Counted from the stretch's first letter, positions 8,358-18,100 are shown. The stretch: DNA of 43,858 nucleotides from CAZJHD01 sp964545855 (GCA_964545855.1 CAZJHD010000034.1:1-43858); one strand, 5' to 3'. Notes: generated from the letters alone by a model not told the origin. Program-made: numbers and translations.

Positions 8358-8386
8358 AAGATGCTAAAAAACCGACACTGTGTCAA
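8358..8386 (-). promoter_or_regulatory. predicted promoter of the blaI-blaR-like operon
   Basis: On the minus strand a perfect TTGACA (8386-8381) is followed after 17 nt by CATCTT (8363-8358). TAGCAT, at a spacing of 14, is an alternative -10. A run of six T lies in the spacer, making this the most AT-rich spot of the region. The predicted start is near 8350, about 28 nt before GTG 8322. Confidence 0.5.
8374..8384. promoter_or_regulatory. candidate BlaI-family operator palindrome
   Basis: GACACTGTGTC, a perfect inverted repeat with one central base, overlaps the TTGACA -35 box. BlaI/MecI/CopY operators are short palindromes with ACA/TGT cores, and this site has ACA and TGT at the corresponding positions. 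It also lies about 100 bp before the divergent cytochrome gene, so it could affect both directions. Confidence 0.5.
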
Positions 8387-8480
8387 GGATTTGGCAGGAC
8401 GTGCTCCGAAGGCCATCCCCTTCGCGGCGCCGGATACGCTGCGCGCCCCGTCCTGTCGAACTCCTCGCGCACCGGCTCCC

Positions 8481-11400
8481 GTGCTCGCAACCGCGCTCGT
8501 CCTCGCCCTTCTCGTCCCGCCGCAGGATCTCGACGCGCCGCCCGCCGGCGATGGCCTCCCGGGCCTCGTGCTGCGCATCGAGGGCGCCCGCGCCGGAGCC
8601 TCCGTCACGACCACCGCGCCCCGCGTCGGCGGCACGTGGGACGCCGGCACGTCGCCCCATCCGTCCGTCGGCGCCGAGGCCTTCCGCCTCCACTGGACGG
8701 GCGCGCTCGAGATCCCGCGCTCGGCGACCTACCGCTTCTCCGCCGCCGTGCGCGGCCGCTTCCGCCTGAGCCTCGGCGGCCACGTGGTCCTCGGCGACGA
8801 GGCGGCGGACGCGCACGCGGGAGCGGGGATCGAGACCGTCGTCCTCGTGAGCGACCCGATGCCGCTCGAGCCCGGTCCGCTCGCGCTCGAGGCCTCCTTC
8901 GAGAAGAGCGCCGCCGACGCGCGCGTGCAGCTCCTCTGGGAGTCGGAGGACTTCGCCCGCGTGCCGGTGCCGGCGGCGGCGCTCCGCCACGCGCGCGCCG
9001 AGGAGAGCGACGCGCTCCGCGCCGAGCGATCCCACGCCGCGGGGCGCTTCGCCTTCGAGAACCTGCGGTGCGGCTCCTGCCACGCGCGCGGCGACGCCGC
9101 GCCGCCGCCGGCGGCGCCCGATCTCGCGAGGATCGGCGCGCGCACGAACGAGCGCTGGCTCTTCCAGTGGCTCGAGTCGCCCTCGCGGTTCCGCCCCGGC
9201 ACCGACATGCCCGACGTCTTCGCGCCGGGCGCGTCGACGGCGCGCGAGCGGGCCGACGTGGCGCGCTTCCTCGCGAGCCTCGGCGCCGGCGAGCGCGGCC
9301 CCGTGAAGGGGAAGGCGCATGGCGGCGCGCACGCGCCGAACGCGACGCGCGGCGGCGATCTCTTCGCGCAGCGAGGCTGCATCGCCTGCCACGACGCGCC
9401 GGGCGCCGCCCTCGAGGGCGATCCCGAGATCGGCCGCGAGATCGTGCGGCTCGGGCCGCTCGGCTCGAAGTTCGAGCTCGACGCGCTCGCGAACTTCCTC
9501 TTCGACCCGCTGCCGGCGCATCCGGCGGGGGCGATGCCGTCGTTCCAGCTCGGGCACGAGGAGGCCCTCGACCTCGCGGCCTTCCTCGTCGGGCCGCGCG
9601 ACCCGGCCTTCGAGCAGCCGCTCCCGCCGCTCGCGGCGGGGCGCACGCGCGAGGCGAGCGTCGACGAGGGGCGGAAGCTCGTGGCCGAGCGAGGCTGCCT
9701 CGCGTGCCACACGATCGGGAGCGAGCCGCGCGTGTTCCCGCCGGCCCCGGCGCTCGACGGCGGTCTCGCCGCCGTCGATCCGATCCGCGGCCTCGGCTGC
9801 GTTTCGGCGACGCCCGTTGCGGCGCCTGCGCCGCGCTACGGCGCGCTCCTCGCGCGCGACGCGTCCCAGGCGCTCGCCTTCGCGGCCCAGCCGGCGCGCG
9901 CGGCGGCGGCGGAGGCGCCGGCCTTCGAGGCGGCGCGTGCGATCGAGCGCTTCCGTTGCCTCCAGTGCCACGGGCGCGACGGCGCCGAGGCGCCGCTGCG
10001 CGACCGTCAGCTCGCGCTCATGGAGGGCGAGCGCGCGAGCCGGCTGGAGCAGGTGGGTCCGCCCGATCTCACGGGCGTCGGCGGGAAGCTCCGCCCCGAG
10101 TGGCTGCGGGCGCTCTTCGTCGACCGCACGCGCGCTCGGCCCTGGCTCGATGCCCGCATGCCGCACTTCGGCGCCGAGGAGGTGAGTGCGCTCGCCACGG
10201 GATTCGCGGCGCTCGACGGCGAGGAGCTCGTGTCGACGGCGATCGCGGCGCGCGAGGGAGCGGACGCGGAGGCGAGCGTCGGCCTCGTGGGCCGCGACCT
10301 GATCGGGAAGACCGGCTTCGCGTGCACCGCGTGCCACGACCTCGCCGGCGCCGAGGCGCAGGTGGCCTTCGTCGATGCGCGCGGTCCCGACCTCGTTCTC
10401 ACGCCGGAGCGCATCCGGCCCGAGTGGTTCCGTGCGTGGCTCGTCGATCCGCAGGCGCTGGTCACCGACACGAAGATGCCGACGTTCTTCCCGAACGGGC
10501 GGAGCACGCTCGCCGGCCGGCACGGCCTCGACACGGAGGGGCAGATCCGCGCGCTCCGGGACTACCTCGCCCTCGGGAAGAAGGCGCCGCTGCCGGAGGG
10601 GCTCCGCGGCAGCGGTGGCTTCAGCTTCGTGCCGGCGACGGCGCCGGAATGGATCCGCACGCCCTTCGACGACGCGCCGCGCTCCATCACCGTGGGGTTC
10701 CCGGGCGGAGTCTCGCTGCAGTGGGACGCCGAGCGCGCGATCCTGCGGCGCGTCTGGAGCGGTGGATTCCTCCGCATGGACGGCACGCAATGGACGGGAG
10801 CGCACGGCCCGTACCCGAAGCCCGAGGGGAAGACGCTCTGGACCGCGACGGAGGACGCGTTCCCCTGGTCGTTCCCGATGCGGAGCGCGGGCGATGGCGC
10901 GCCGGCGGATCCGCCGGCGGAGCGTGCCCTCGCGGGGGCGCCCGTCTCCGTGCGGACCCTCGGGCTGTCGACGAAGGGAGGAACGCCCGGCTTCGTCGCG
11001 TCGGCGTCGCTCGGTGGCGAGAGCGCGGTGCGCATCGAGGAGCGCTTCGTCGGAGCCATGGCTCGCGAGGGAGCCGCCATCGGCGGCGTGCGTCTCGACC
11101 GCCACGTGCGGCTCGCCGGTCTTCCGGCGGAGCGCGAGGCGTGGCTGCGCCTCGACGGGGCGGCGGAGGAGTTCCATCTCCTCGGCGCGCCGGCCGGGAG
11201 CTCCGTCGTGCGCGGCGAGGGCGGCGCGTGGCTGCGCGTGCCGGCCGCGCCCACGGTGCGCGACCTCGCGTTCGTCGTGTCGCGGTCCTTCGGCGGCGCG
11301 GCGCTCGGCGATGCGCCGCTGCCGGAGCCCTGGTCGGGCGCGGCGGCGACGCCCGATCCGCTCGCGCGCGCGCCGCTCACGAAGTGGTTCCACGAGGGCG

Positions 11401-12764
11401 AGCATCCCGAGGGCGACCATCCCTTCGCCCGCGAGGAGGAGCACTGGGAGATCGAGCGGCTTCCGATTCCCGAGGGGATCGTGCTGCAGGGGGGCGGGAT
11501 CGGCTTCCTGCCGGACGGGTCGCTTGCCATCTGCACGCGGCGCGGCGAGGTGTGGATCGTCGAGAACGCGACGGGAGCGCCGGCCGAGTTCCGCTGGCGG
11601 CGCTTCGCGCGCGGGCTCCACGAGCCGCTCGGGCTCGCGGTCGTGGGCGGCACGATCCACGTGCTGCAGAAGCCCGAGCTCACGCGTCTCCACGACTCGG
11701 ACGGCGACGGCGAGGCCGACTGGTACGAGACGGTGTCGTCGGACTGGGGGCTCTCCACCAACTTCCACGAGTTCGCCTTCGGCCTCGAGGCGATGCCCGA
11801 CGGGAGCTTCTTCGGGACGCTCGGCCTCGCCATCAAGCCCGGCGGCGCCACGCGCGAGAAGCAGGAGTTCGCGCGCGGAGGCGCCTTCCGGATCCATCCC
11901 GACGGCCGCTTCGAGGTGATGGCGCTCGGTCTGCGCACGCCGAACGGCACCGGCATCGATGCGCGTGGGCGCGTCTACTACACCGACAACCAGGGCGACT
12001 ACATCCCCGCCTGCAAGCTCCAGCTCGTGCAGCAGGGCGAGTTCTACGGCCAGCGCTTCGCGTTGCCGGACCGCGAGGCGAAGGTCGAGTACGTGCCGGC
12101 GACCGTGTGGCTCCCCTTCGGGAAGGTGAGCCATTCGGCGTCGGACGTTCTGCTGGAGGATCGCGGCGGACGGTTCGGGCCCTTCGATGGGCAGCTCCTC
12201 GTCGCCGACTTCACCAACTCCCATCTGCTGCGCGTCCAGCTCGACACCGTGAAGGGCCGCGAGCAGGGCTGCGTCTGGATCCTGCGGGGCGGCTTCGGCT
12301 CCGGGCTCCAGCGGATGGCCTGGGGCCCCGACGACCGGCTCTACACCGTGCAGACGACGGGCGGCTGGGGCGCCGTCGGCAGCAGCCTCTTCGCCTTCGA
12401 GCGCGTGCGGTACACGGGCGTCGAACCCTTCGAGATGCGCACGTGCAAGCTCGTGCCGGGGGGCTTCGAGATCACGTTCACGCAGCCGCTCGACGCGTCG
12501 CTCGAGGTGACGACACGCGCCGCGAGCCTCGAGCAGTTCCGCTACCACTACTGGGCGACCTACGGCTCGCCGCAGATCGACCGCGAGGCCGTGCCCGTGA
12601 CGGCGATCGAGGTCTCGTCCGACCGCCGCACGCTCGTCGTGAAGGTGGAGGGCCTGAAGCGCGACCGCATCGTCGAGATCAAGCTGCGGGGGCTGCGGTC
12701 GGCCGGCGGCGAGGAGCTCCTGCACCCGGAGTGCTGGTACACGGTGAACGAGCTGGCGGAGTAG
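8481..12764 (+). CDS. PA14-domain, five-heme cytochrome c fused to a glucose/sorbosone dehydrogenase-like propeller
   Basis: The protein has about 1427 residues. A hydrophobic signal segment (VLATALVLALLVPPQ) begins at GTG 8481. GTG 8355 and ATG 8361 are in frame but run through the promoter and operator of the divergent gene, so I prefer 8481. Domains: PA14-like region (about 20-175, with FRLHWTGALEIPRSATYRF); five CxxCH hemes at about 197, 300, 406, 493 and 615; a beta-sandwich region (720-990); and a propeller (about 1000-1330, with GIGFLPDGSLAICTRRGEVW and SDGDGEADWYE). Such fusions are typical of Planctomycetota and Verrucomicrobiota membrane-bound dehydrogenase-type proteins that probably act on sugars outside the cytoplasm. 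Substrate unknown. It converges with the SnoaL gene with 8 bp between. Confidence 0.85.
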   Translation: MLATALVLALLVPPQDLDAPPAGDGLPGLVLRIEGARAGASVTTTAPRVGGTWDAGTSPHPSVGAEAFRLHWTGALEIPRSATYRFSAAVRGRFRLSLGGHVVLGDEAADAHAGAGIETVVLVSDPMPLEPGPLALEASFEKSAADARVQLLWESEDFARVPVPAAALRHARAEESDALRAERSHAAGRFAFENLRCGSCHARGDAAPPPAAPDLARIGARTNERWLFQWLESPSRFRPGTDMPDVFAPGASTARERADVARFLASLGAGERGPVKGKAHGGAHAPNATRGGDLFAQRGCIACHDAPGAALEGDPEIGREIVRLGPLGSKFELDALANFLFDPLPAHPAGAMPSFQLGHEEALDLAAFLVGPRDPAFEQPLPPLAAGRTREASVDEGRKLVAERGCLACHTIGSEPRVFPPAPALDGGLAAVDPIRGLGCVSATPVAAPAPRYGALLARDASQALAFAAQPARAAAAEAPAFEAARAIERFRCLQCHGRDGAEAPLRDRQLALMEGERASRLEQVGPPDLTGVGGKLRPEWLRALFVDRTRARPWLDARMPHFGAEEVSALATGFAALDGEELVSTAIAAREGADAEASVGLVGRDLIGKTGFACTACHDLAGAEAQVAFVDARGPDLVLTPERIRPEWFRAWLVDPQALVTDTKMPTFFPNGRSTLAGRHGLDTEGQIRALRDYLALGKKAPLPEGLRGSGGFSFVPATAPEWIRTPFDDAPRSITVGFPGGVSLQWDAERAILRRVWSGGFLRMDGTQWTGAHGPYPKPEGKTLWTATEDAFPWSFPMRSAGDGAPADPPAERALAGAPVSVRTLGLSTKGGTPGFVASASLGGESAVRIEERFVGAMAREGAAIGGVRLDRHVRLAGLPAEREAWLRLDGAAEEFHLLGAPAGSSVVRGEGGAWLRVPAAPTVRDLAFVVSRSFGGAALGDAPLPEPWSGAAATPDPLARAPLTKWFHEGEHPEGDHPFAREEEHWEIERLPIPEGIVLQGGGIGFLPDGSLAICTRRGEVWIVENATGAPAEFRWRRFARGLHEPLGLAVVGGTIHVLQKPELTRLHDSDGDGEADWYETVSSDWGLSTNFHEFAFGLEAMPDGSFFGTLGLAIKPGGATREKQEFARGGAFRIHPDGRFEVMALGLRTPNGTGIDARGRVYYTDNQGDYIPACKLQLVQQGEFYGQRFALPDREAKVEYVPATVWLPFGKVSHSASDVLLEDRGGRFGPFDGQLLVADFTNSHLLRVQLDTVKGREQGCVWILRGGFGSGLQRMAWGPDDRLYTVQTTGGWGAVGSSLFAFERVRYTGVEPFEMRTCKLVPGGFEITFTQPLDASLEVTTRAASLEQFRYHYWATYGSPQIDREAVPVTAIEVSSDRRTLVVKVEGLKRDRIVEIKLRGLRSAGGEELLHPECWYTVNELAE

Positions 12765-12772
12765 GCGTCGCG

Positions 12773-13180
12773 TCAGCGCTTGCGCGCGCGAAGGAGCTGC
12801 TCCGCGAGGTCGGAGATCGACCAGTCCTCGACGATCCGCCCGCCGCGGAAGCGGCTCACGACGAGATCGCGCCAGACGACGCGGCGGCCCGTGGCGGGGA
12901 ACCCGGCGTAGGCGCCGCGCTGGACGCCACGGAGCGTCCGTTGCCAGGCGACGCGGTCCTTCCCCGCGAGGAGGATCTCGACCTCCACCTCCAGATCCGG
13001 GAACCCGCGCCGGAGCGCGCGGAGGAACCGGCGCACTCCGTCGGGACCGGCGGCGAAGTCTCCGCGCGTCCCGTGCGCGACGAAGTCCGGGGCGAAGAAC
13101 GTGTCGGCGGCGTCGAGGTCGTTCCGGTCGAAGAGCGCCTCGTGCGCCGCGCGGATCCGGGAGGCGGGGGACGGGGGCAT
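12773..13180 (-). CDS. SnoaL-like/ester cyclase family protein
   Basis: The protein has 135 residues, the usual length of the SnoaL-like NTF2-fold family. It shows DRNDLDAADTFFAPDFVAHG, PDGVRRFLRALRRGFPDLEV, GYAGFPATGRRV-type spacing (here AYAGFPATGRRVVWRDL) and GRIVEDWSISD, the classical family signatures. These are small cavity-forming proteins, often uncharacterised enzymes of detoxification or secondary metabolism. The ATG at 13180 fits the family start. It is the last of three same-strand genes with a VOC protein 41 bp upstream, which suggests an operon. No substrate can be assigned. Confidence 0.85.
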   Translation of the reverse strand: MPPSPASRIRAAHEALFDRNDLDAADTFFAPDFVAHGTRGDFAAGPDGVRRFLRALRRGFPDLEVEVEILLAGKDRVAWQRTLRGVQRGAYAGFPATGRRVVWRDLVVSRFRGGRIVEDWSISDLAEQLLRARKR

Positions 13181-13221
13181 GGGTCGGTCGTCGTTCGCGA
13201 GCGCGCGTGGCGGTGCGTGGG

Positions 13222-13584
13222 TCAGGAGACCTGCCAGAGCCCCTGCTCGATCCCGCCGAGGAAGTAGATGGCGATCGTCCCGTGACCCGGAAGGTCCATC
13301 GACTCGATGGCGATGGTGGCGCCCTGCTTCGCGGCCTCCTTCACGGCGCCCGCGAGGTCGGTCACGCGGAGGTAGGTGCGCACGATCGGTTTCTCCTGGG
13401 CGTGCATCGGCGCGCGGATTCCGCAGAGCGAGCCGCCGGGAAGCGTCGCCACGCGCGCGTTCCCGAGTTCCGGCGTCGCGGCGCCGAAGCGCCAGCCGTG
13501 GCTCTTGGCGTAGAGCCGGCAGGTCGCCTCCACGTCGGGCGTGACGATCTCGAGGTAGTGGACGGAGTGTTCGGGAACGGGCAT
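13222..13584 (-). CDS. VOC (glyoxalase/bleomycin resistance) family protein
   Basis: The protein has 120 residues forming one vicinal oxygen chelate module pair. It shows HSVHYLEIVTPDVEATCRLY at the start, GGSLCGIRAPM, VRTYLRVTDLAGAVKEAAKQ and a final IYFLGGIEQGLWQ. The start is well supported: AAGGAG lies 8 nt upstream of ATG 13584. Longer upstream frames are not needed. VOC proteins of this single-domain type bind a metal and act on varied small substrates; none can be assigned here. It sits between DUF1428 and SnoaL-like genes on the same strand, a grouping seen with ECF42/DGPF systems in other bacteria. Confidence 0.88.
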   Translation of the reverse strand: MPVPEHSVHYLEIVTPDVEATCRLYAKSHGWRFGAATPELGNARVATLPGGSLCGIRAPMHAQEKPIVRTYLRVTDLAGAVKEAAKQGATIAIESMDLPGHGTIAIYFLGGIEQGLWQVS

Positions 13585-13648
13585 TCGAGCGACTCCTTCG
13601 CGGAGTGGGTTCCAGGAGGGGAAGCTCCGCGGAGAGGAGCTCCGAGTC

Positions 13649-14002
13649 TCAGCCGCCGACGACCACATGGAAGCCGCCGTTGGCCATCCGCTTCATGTCG
13701 AAGGGCATCTTCACCTCCCCGCCCTTCTTGGACATCTCCTCGAAGACCTTCGCGTTCACGCGGTCGCGGTGCGCCCTCGATCGATACACGATGAAGGAGA
13801 AGACGGCGGTCTCGCCGCGCTTCAGCTTCAGCAGGCGAGGGAACGGCATTCCGCAATGCACGGCCAGGTCGTCGCCGATGCACTCCTTGTAGTCGAGCGC
13901 GCCATGCTTCCTCCACAGGCGCTCCCCGAGGCGCGCCAGGCGGAGATAGGCCTTCAGGTTCTTCGTGGGGACGGGAAGGACGTAGCCGTCGACGTAGCGC
14001 AT
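13649..14002 (-). CDS. DUF1428 (YbaA-like) family protein
   Basis: The protein has 117 residues and begins MRYVDGYVLPVPTKNLKAYL, with KHGALDYKECIGDDL and a C-terminal EMSKKGGEVKMPFDMKRMAN plus GGF. These are signature stretches of DUF1428, a dimeric ferredoxin-like barrel family without a proven activity. The ATG at 14002 matches the family start. It is the first of three minus-strand genes (DUF1428, VOC, SnoaL) and is divergent from the OsmC gene 135 bp away. Immediately downstream GCTCC/GGAGC (13624-13640) can form a small hairpin. Confidence 0.9.
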   Translation of the reverse strand: MRYVDGYVLPVPTKNLKAYLRLARLGERLWRKHGALDYKECIGDDLAVHCGMPFPRLLKLKRGETAVFSFIVYRSRAHRDRVNAKVFEEMSKKGGEVKMPFDMKRMANGGFHVVVGG

Positions 14003-14137
14003 GGAGCACCGGGTCAGGGGGGGCGAGGATTGGACCATCCCGCCACCGGATCGTCTCTCCCATCTTCGCCGCCGGCGTCGCGAATCCGCCGAGGAGCGCC
14101 CGATTCCGCCACGCGGAGACGATCGTGGACGGAGATC

Positions 14138-14620
14138 ATGGACGCGATGAGCGAGCACACGGTGACGGTCGAGTGGCGGCGGAACGGCGCTCGATTCACG
14201 GACAACCGGTACAGCCGCGCGCATGCCTGGAGCTTCGACGGCGGCGTCGAGATCGGCGCCTCGGCGTCGCCCAAAGTCGTGCCGCTCCCGTTCTCCGTCG
14301 AGGAAGCCGTCGACCCGGAGGAAGCGTTCGTCGCGGCGCTGTCGAGCTGCCACATGCTCTGGTTCCTCTCGATCGCGGCCCGGCGCGGGTTCGTCGTGGA
14401 GCGGTACCGCGACGAGGCGATCGGCGTGATGGAGAAGAACGGCGATGGGGTCCTCGCCATCACGCGGGTGTGCCTTCGGCCGCGGGTCGCCTTCGCGCGC
14501 GGCGGGGTGCCCTCGCCGTCCGAGCACGACGCGATGCATCACGAGGCGCACGCGCAGTGCTTCCTCGCCCGATCCGTGCGGTCCGACGTGCGTTGCGAGC
14601 CGGCCGTCGAGACCGCGTAG
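14138..14620 (+). CDS. OsmC family peroxiredoxin-like protein
   Basis: The protein has 160 residues. The two conserved cysteines of the OsmC/Ohr fold are present: C71 in ALSSCHMLWFLS and C141 in HAQCFLARS. Other family features are PEEAFVAALSSCH and the central helix AARRGFVVERY. OsmC proteins reduce organic hydroperoxides in the cytoplasm. Two ATG codons (14138 and 14147) are possible. GGAG at 14131-14134 is close to the first and 12 nt from the second, and the family N-terminus (SEHTVTVEW) would suit either. It is divergent from the DUF1428 operon and ends 27 bp before the convergent Imm17-like gene. Confidence 0.88.
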   Translation: MDAMSEHTVTVEWRRNGARFTDNRYSRAHAWSFDGGVEIGASASPKVVPLPFSVEEAVDPEEAFVAALSSCHMLWFLSIAARRGFVVERYRDEAIGVMEKNGDGVLAITRVCLRPRVAFARGGVPSPSEHDAMHHEAHAQCFLARSVRSDVRCEPAVETA

Positions 14621-14647
14621 CCGCGGACCCCGCTCCTTCGAGTCCGC

Positions 14648-14854
14648 CTACTTCGACGGCGAGAGAACGCCCGCGATCATGAGCCCGCCCAGGACGACGA
14701 GGCCCGTGCCGAGGGCCCCGTAGAGGATTCGCGCGCCTCCCCGGCCGAGCATGCTCACGAAGATGCGGGCCTTCCGGTGGTTCATGAACCACTCGAAGTC
14801 GAAGGTCGCGCCCGCGATCGCGAAGAGCCCGATTCCCACGAAGAACCAACCCAT
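14648..14854 (-). CDS. small membrane protein of the Imm17 (immunity 17) type
   Basis: The protein has 68 residues: helix 1 at about 2-19 (GWFFVGIGLFAIAGATFDF), a basic loop (FMNHRKARIFVSMLGRGGAR) and helix 2 at about 43-63 (ILYGALGTGLVVLGGLMIAG). The order of helix, W-F-N-R-K-A-R loop with G-R-x-G-A-R, and second helix resembles the Imm17 family, named from association with polymorphic toxins. I see no toxin gene beside it, so the family name should not be read as proof of an immunity role. GAGGTG lies 6 nt before the ATG, a good ribosome binding site. Confidence 0.65.
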   Translation of the reverse strand: MGWFFVGIGLFAIAGATFDFEWFMNHRKARIFVSMLGRGGARILYGALGTGLVVLGGLMIAGVLSPSK

Positions 14855-15158
14855 CGTCGCACCTCGGCTCGAGGCCTGTCGCTCGGGGGAAGACCCGGCG
14901 CGATGCGCGGACGCTATCCGCGTCAGCGGCTCGATTCGAGCCGATCGGCCTCGGCGCTCGCGTCGACGCGGTCCGCGTGGGTCCCTGGCCTCGGGGGAGC
15001 GAGTAGTCCAGCGCGCCCATCCGGCGGCGGCCGGCGGCCCGGTGGACAGGGACTCGGAGGTCGGGAGTTCGGTCGCCGATCGGCGGCGCTTGCACCGAGA
15101 TGGGCGCGACGCGCGACTTGTGCGCCGCCCTTCCTTCTCTCCCTCCCCCGGTGCCGCC
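14855..15158. other. gene-free divergent intergenic region
   Basis: About 300 bp lie between the Imm17-like gene (minus) and the FG-GAP gene (plus). It holds the ribosome binding site of the former. I see no convincing -35/-10 pair, RNA gene or repeat. TATCCG near 14915 is a weak -10 candidate only. Confidence 0.4.
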
Positions 15159-18100
15159 ATGACGACTCGACCTCCGCTTCCGGCGTCGTGCCTCCTTCGG
15201 GTGCTCGTTCCCTGCGTCGCGATCGCGCTCCTCGCGCCCGAGACGCCCGCGCAGGAGTTCGTGTGGAGCCACACGCCGTCGCAGCCGCCCTTCAACCGGG
15301 GGCTCGGTCACGCTCTCCTGGCTCTGCCGGACCTCGACGGCGACGGCCTCGCGGACCTTGCGGTGGCCGATCCCCTCTCGAGCCTCGGCGGCGAGGTCCA
15401 GCTCCGGAGCTCGGCGACGGGCGCGCTTCTGCGGACGATCACGGGACCGGGCGTCGCGATCGAGCTGGGCGCCGCCCTCGCGACGGTTCCCGATCGCGAC
15501 GGCGACGGCCGCGACGACCTCGCGATCGGCGCGCCGGGCGCGAATGCTGGTGCGGGCGAGGTGCGGATCCATTCCACGGCAACGGGCGCGCTCCTCGCGA
15601 CGATCGGTCCGGGAGCGCCCGGCGCGCGGCTGGGGACGGCGCTTGCGCGAACCGGAGACGCGAACGGCGACGGTGTCGACGACCTTCTCGCCGGAGCGCC
15701 CCGTGCTGCGGGTGGCACGGGCGAGGTGTGGCGGCTCTCGGGAGCAACGCTCGCCCCGATTGGCATCGTCCACGGCGTCTTCGCGGCCGAGTTCGGAGGA
15801 GTTCTCGCCGCTGCGGACGATCTCGACGGCGACGGAGTCGGCGACTGGCTCGCAGGTCTGCCGAAGCAGTCTCCGGCGAGCGCCTCCGGTGCGGGAGAGA
15901 TCCGCGCTCACTCGGGTGCGACCGGCGGACAGCATTGGAGCGTCCCGCACCCGACGCCCGGCGCGCGGCTCGGCGCGGCCGCGCTCGGCTTCGACGATCT
16001 CGACGGCGACGGCGTCGGCGACGTCCTCGTCGGAGCGCCCGGGACGACGCTCCATGACGTTGGCTTCGTCTACGCGCTCTCGGGTGCGAGCGGTGCGCTC
16101 CTCTTCGGTTCCACGTCTCCGACCGGCTTCTTCACGTTCGGCAACGGATCGCGCTTCGGAGAGTCGGTCGACCGCGTCGGAGACTGGGACGGCGACGGGA
16201 CGGCGGATTTCGTCGCCGGGGCGCCGGGGGTGTACGACTGCGCCTTCATCTTCTGCAGCTCTCTGACTGGCGCGGCGCACGTCGTCTCCGGAGCGTCGGG
16301 AGCCGTGCTCGCAACTCTCCAAGGGGTTGCCGGAGACGTCGACACGGGGAGATCCGTGGCCGCCGTCTCCGATCTCGACGGCGACGGCCGGCTCGAGATC
16401 GCCGTCGGAAACGACAGCGGGAGCGTGCTCGGGAAGCAGCCCGGTGGGCTCGCGATGTTCCACGGGGGCGATGGCGTGAAGCTCTGGAGCGCCGCAGGAA
16501 CGCCCGCGAACGGTCCGGCGTCCACCCAGGTGGTCTCTCTGGGCGACGTCGACGGGGACGGTGTGTCCGACGCGGTGTTCGCGCAGCAGGTGCCCGACGC
16601 GACGGCGGCCTCGGTCCTGCAGGTCGTGCGCGCTCTCTCGGGGCGCGATGGATCGCCGCTCTGGGAGTCGGTCGCCTTCTCCGTCGCGAGCTACTCCGAG
16701 AGCTACTTGCTCCCGCTCCCCGACGTCGATGGAGACGGCGTAGGCGAGCTGCAGGTCGTCCCATCGACCTACGAGTTCGACTTCGGGGGCGATCCCCCCG
16801 TCGTTCTGTCGGGCAGAACGGGATCGCTTCTGGCGACGCTTCCGGAGGGAGTGAGCCATGTCTTCGGCGACCTCGACCAGGACGGTTCGCCCGACTTCGC
16901 CGTTGCGGATCCCTTCGAGAACGTCGGAGGCATCGAGGCGGCAGGACTCGTCCGCGTGCGCTCGGGTCTCGGAGGGCCGGTGCTCTGGTCGCTCTCGGGG
17001 TCGACCTCGTACGAGCTCCTCGGCTGGGGCCTCGCCGCCTCCGGGGATCTCTCGGGAGACGGAGCGCCCGACCTCATCCTGGTGAGGAGCCCCCTGATCG
17101 GCGGAGCTCGCGAGGCGCGCGTGGAAGCGCGCGTCGGGTCCACGGGCGCGCTTCTCTGGTCGACGGTTGTGGCGAGTGCGGTCGGAGATCCCATCCCCTT
17201 CTTCGCGCTCGATCCCATCGTGTCGATCCCCGATGTCGATGGAGACGGCATCGACGACGTCGTCGCAGTGCTGAGCCAGTGGAACGGCACAACGCCTTGG
17301 CAGTCGATCCTTCGACTCTCGGGAGCGACCGGCGCGATCGGCCTCTCGATCGCTCTTCCCGGTTCGATTGCCGGCTCCTTCGGTCCGTTCACCTCCGTGG
17401 GGGACGCCGATGGCGACGGCGCGCGCGATCTCGCGAGGGTTCTGTACGGCACGCCTGGAGTTCTCGAGCTCTACTCGAGCGTCTCCGGCCTCCTCCTGTT
17501 CTCCGTGCCAGCCGCCGCGACGGCGGGCGCGGGACTCTCGGTGCCCGTCCGCGAGATCGGCGACGTGGATCTCGACGGCACCTCGGACCTCGTCCTGGGA
17601 GAGTTCTCCTCGGGGACGCTGGGCGGGGTCTACTCTCCGGTCGGCCGCCTCGTCGTCCGCTCCGGCCGCACCGGCGCCTGGATCGAGACCGTCGAGACCG
17701 GCGTTCCCTGGGACGGCTTCGGCGCGACGATCGCGCCCGCGGGCGACCTCGACGGCGACGGCCTCGCCGATCTCTTCGCGGGTCCCGGGACCGTGCGCGC
17801 CGTGTCGCTACGGCCGAAGGGGCTCTCCTTCTTCGGGACCGGGACGCCCTCCTGCCTCGGCGCGGCGACGCTGACGGCGAGCTCTCCGCTGCAGTCGAAC
17901 CTCCCCGGGTTCGAATTCCGCGCCGACCACGCGCCGCCGCTCGCGCTCGGCGTGCTCGTCCTCTCGGAGTTCGGCGACCCGGCGGGGAGCGATCCCTTCG
18001 GCCTCGGCGTTCTCCTCCACGTCGACCTGCTCGCGTCGAGCTGGGCGTCGGCCCACGATCTCGTGAGCGACGCGAACGGCTTCGCGCGCGCGCCGATACC

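Noticed and set aside
8455..8460. TGTCGA on the plus strand before the cytochrome gene, as a second ECF42 promoter
   Set aside because: No CGTC or CGAC occurs at the correct spacing of about 17 nt downstream, so only half of the motif is present.
14648..14854. A toxin-immunity pair with the Imm17-like gene
   Set aside because: The neighbours are an OsmC protein and an FG-GAP protein, neither of which has a toxin domain.
15320..17770. Regularly spaced DNA repeats of the type gacctcgacggcgacgg
   Set aside because: They are the coding sequence of FG-GAP calcium loops in one gene, with varied flanks; not a CRISPR array or independent DNA repeat.
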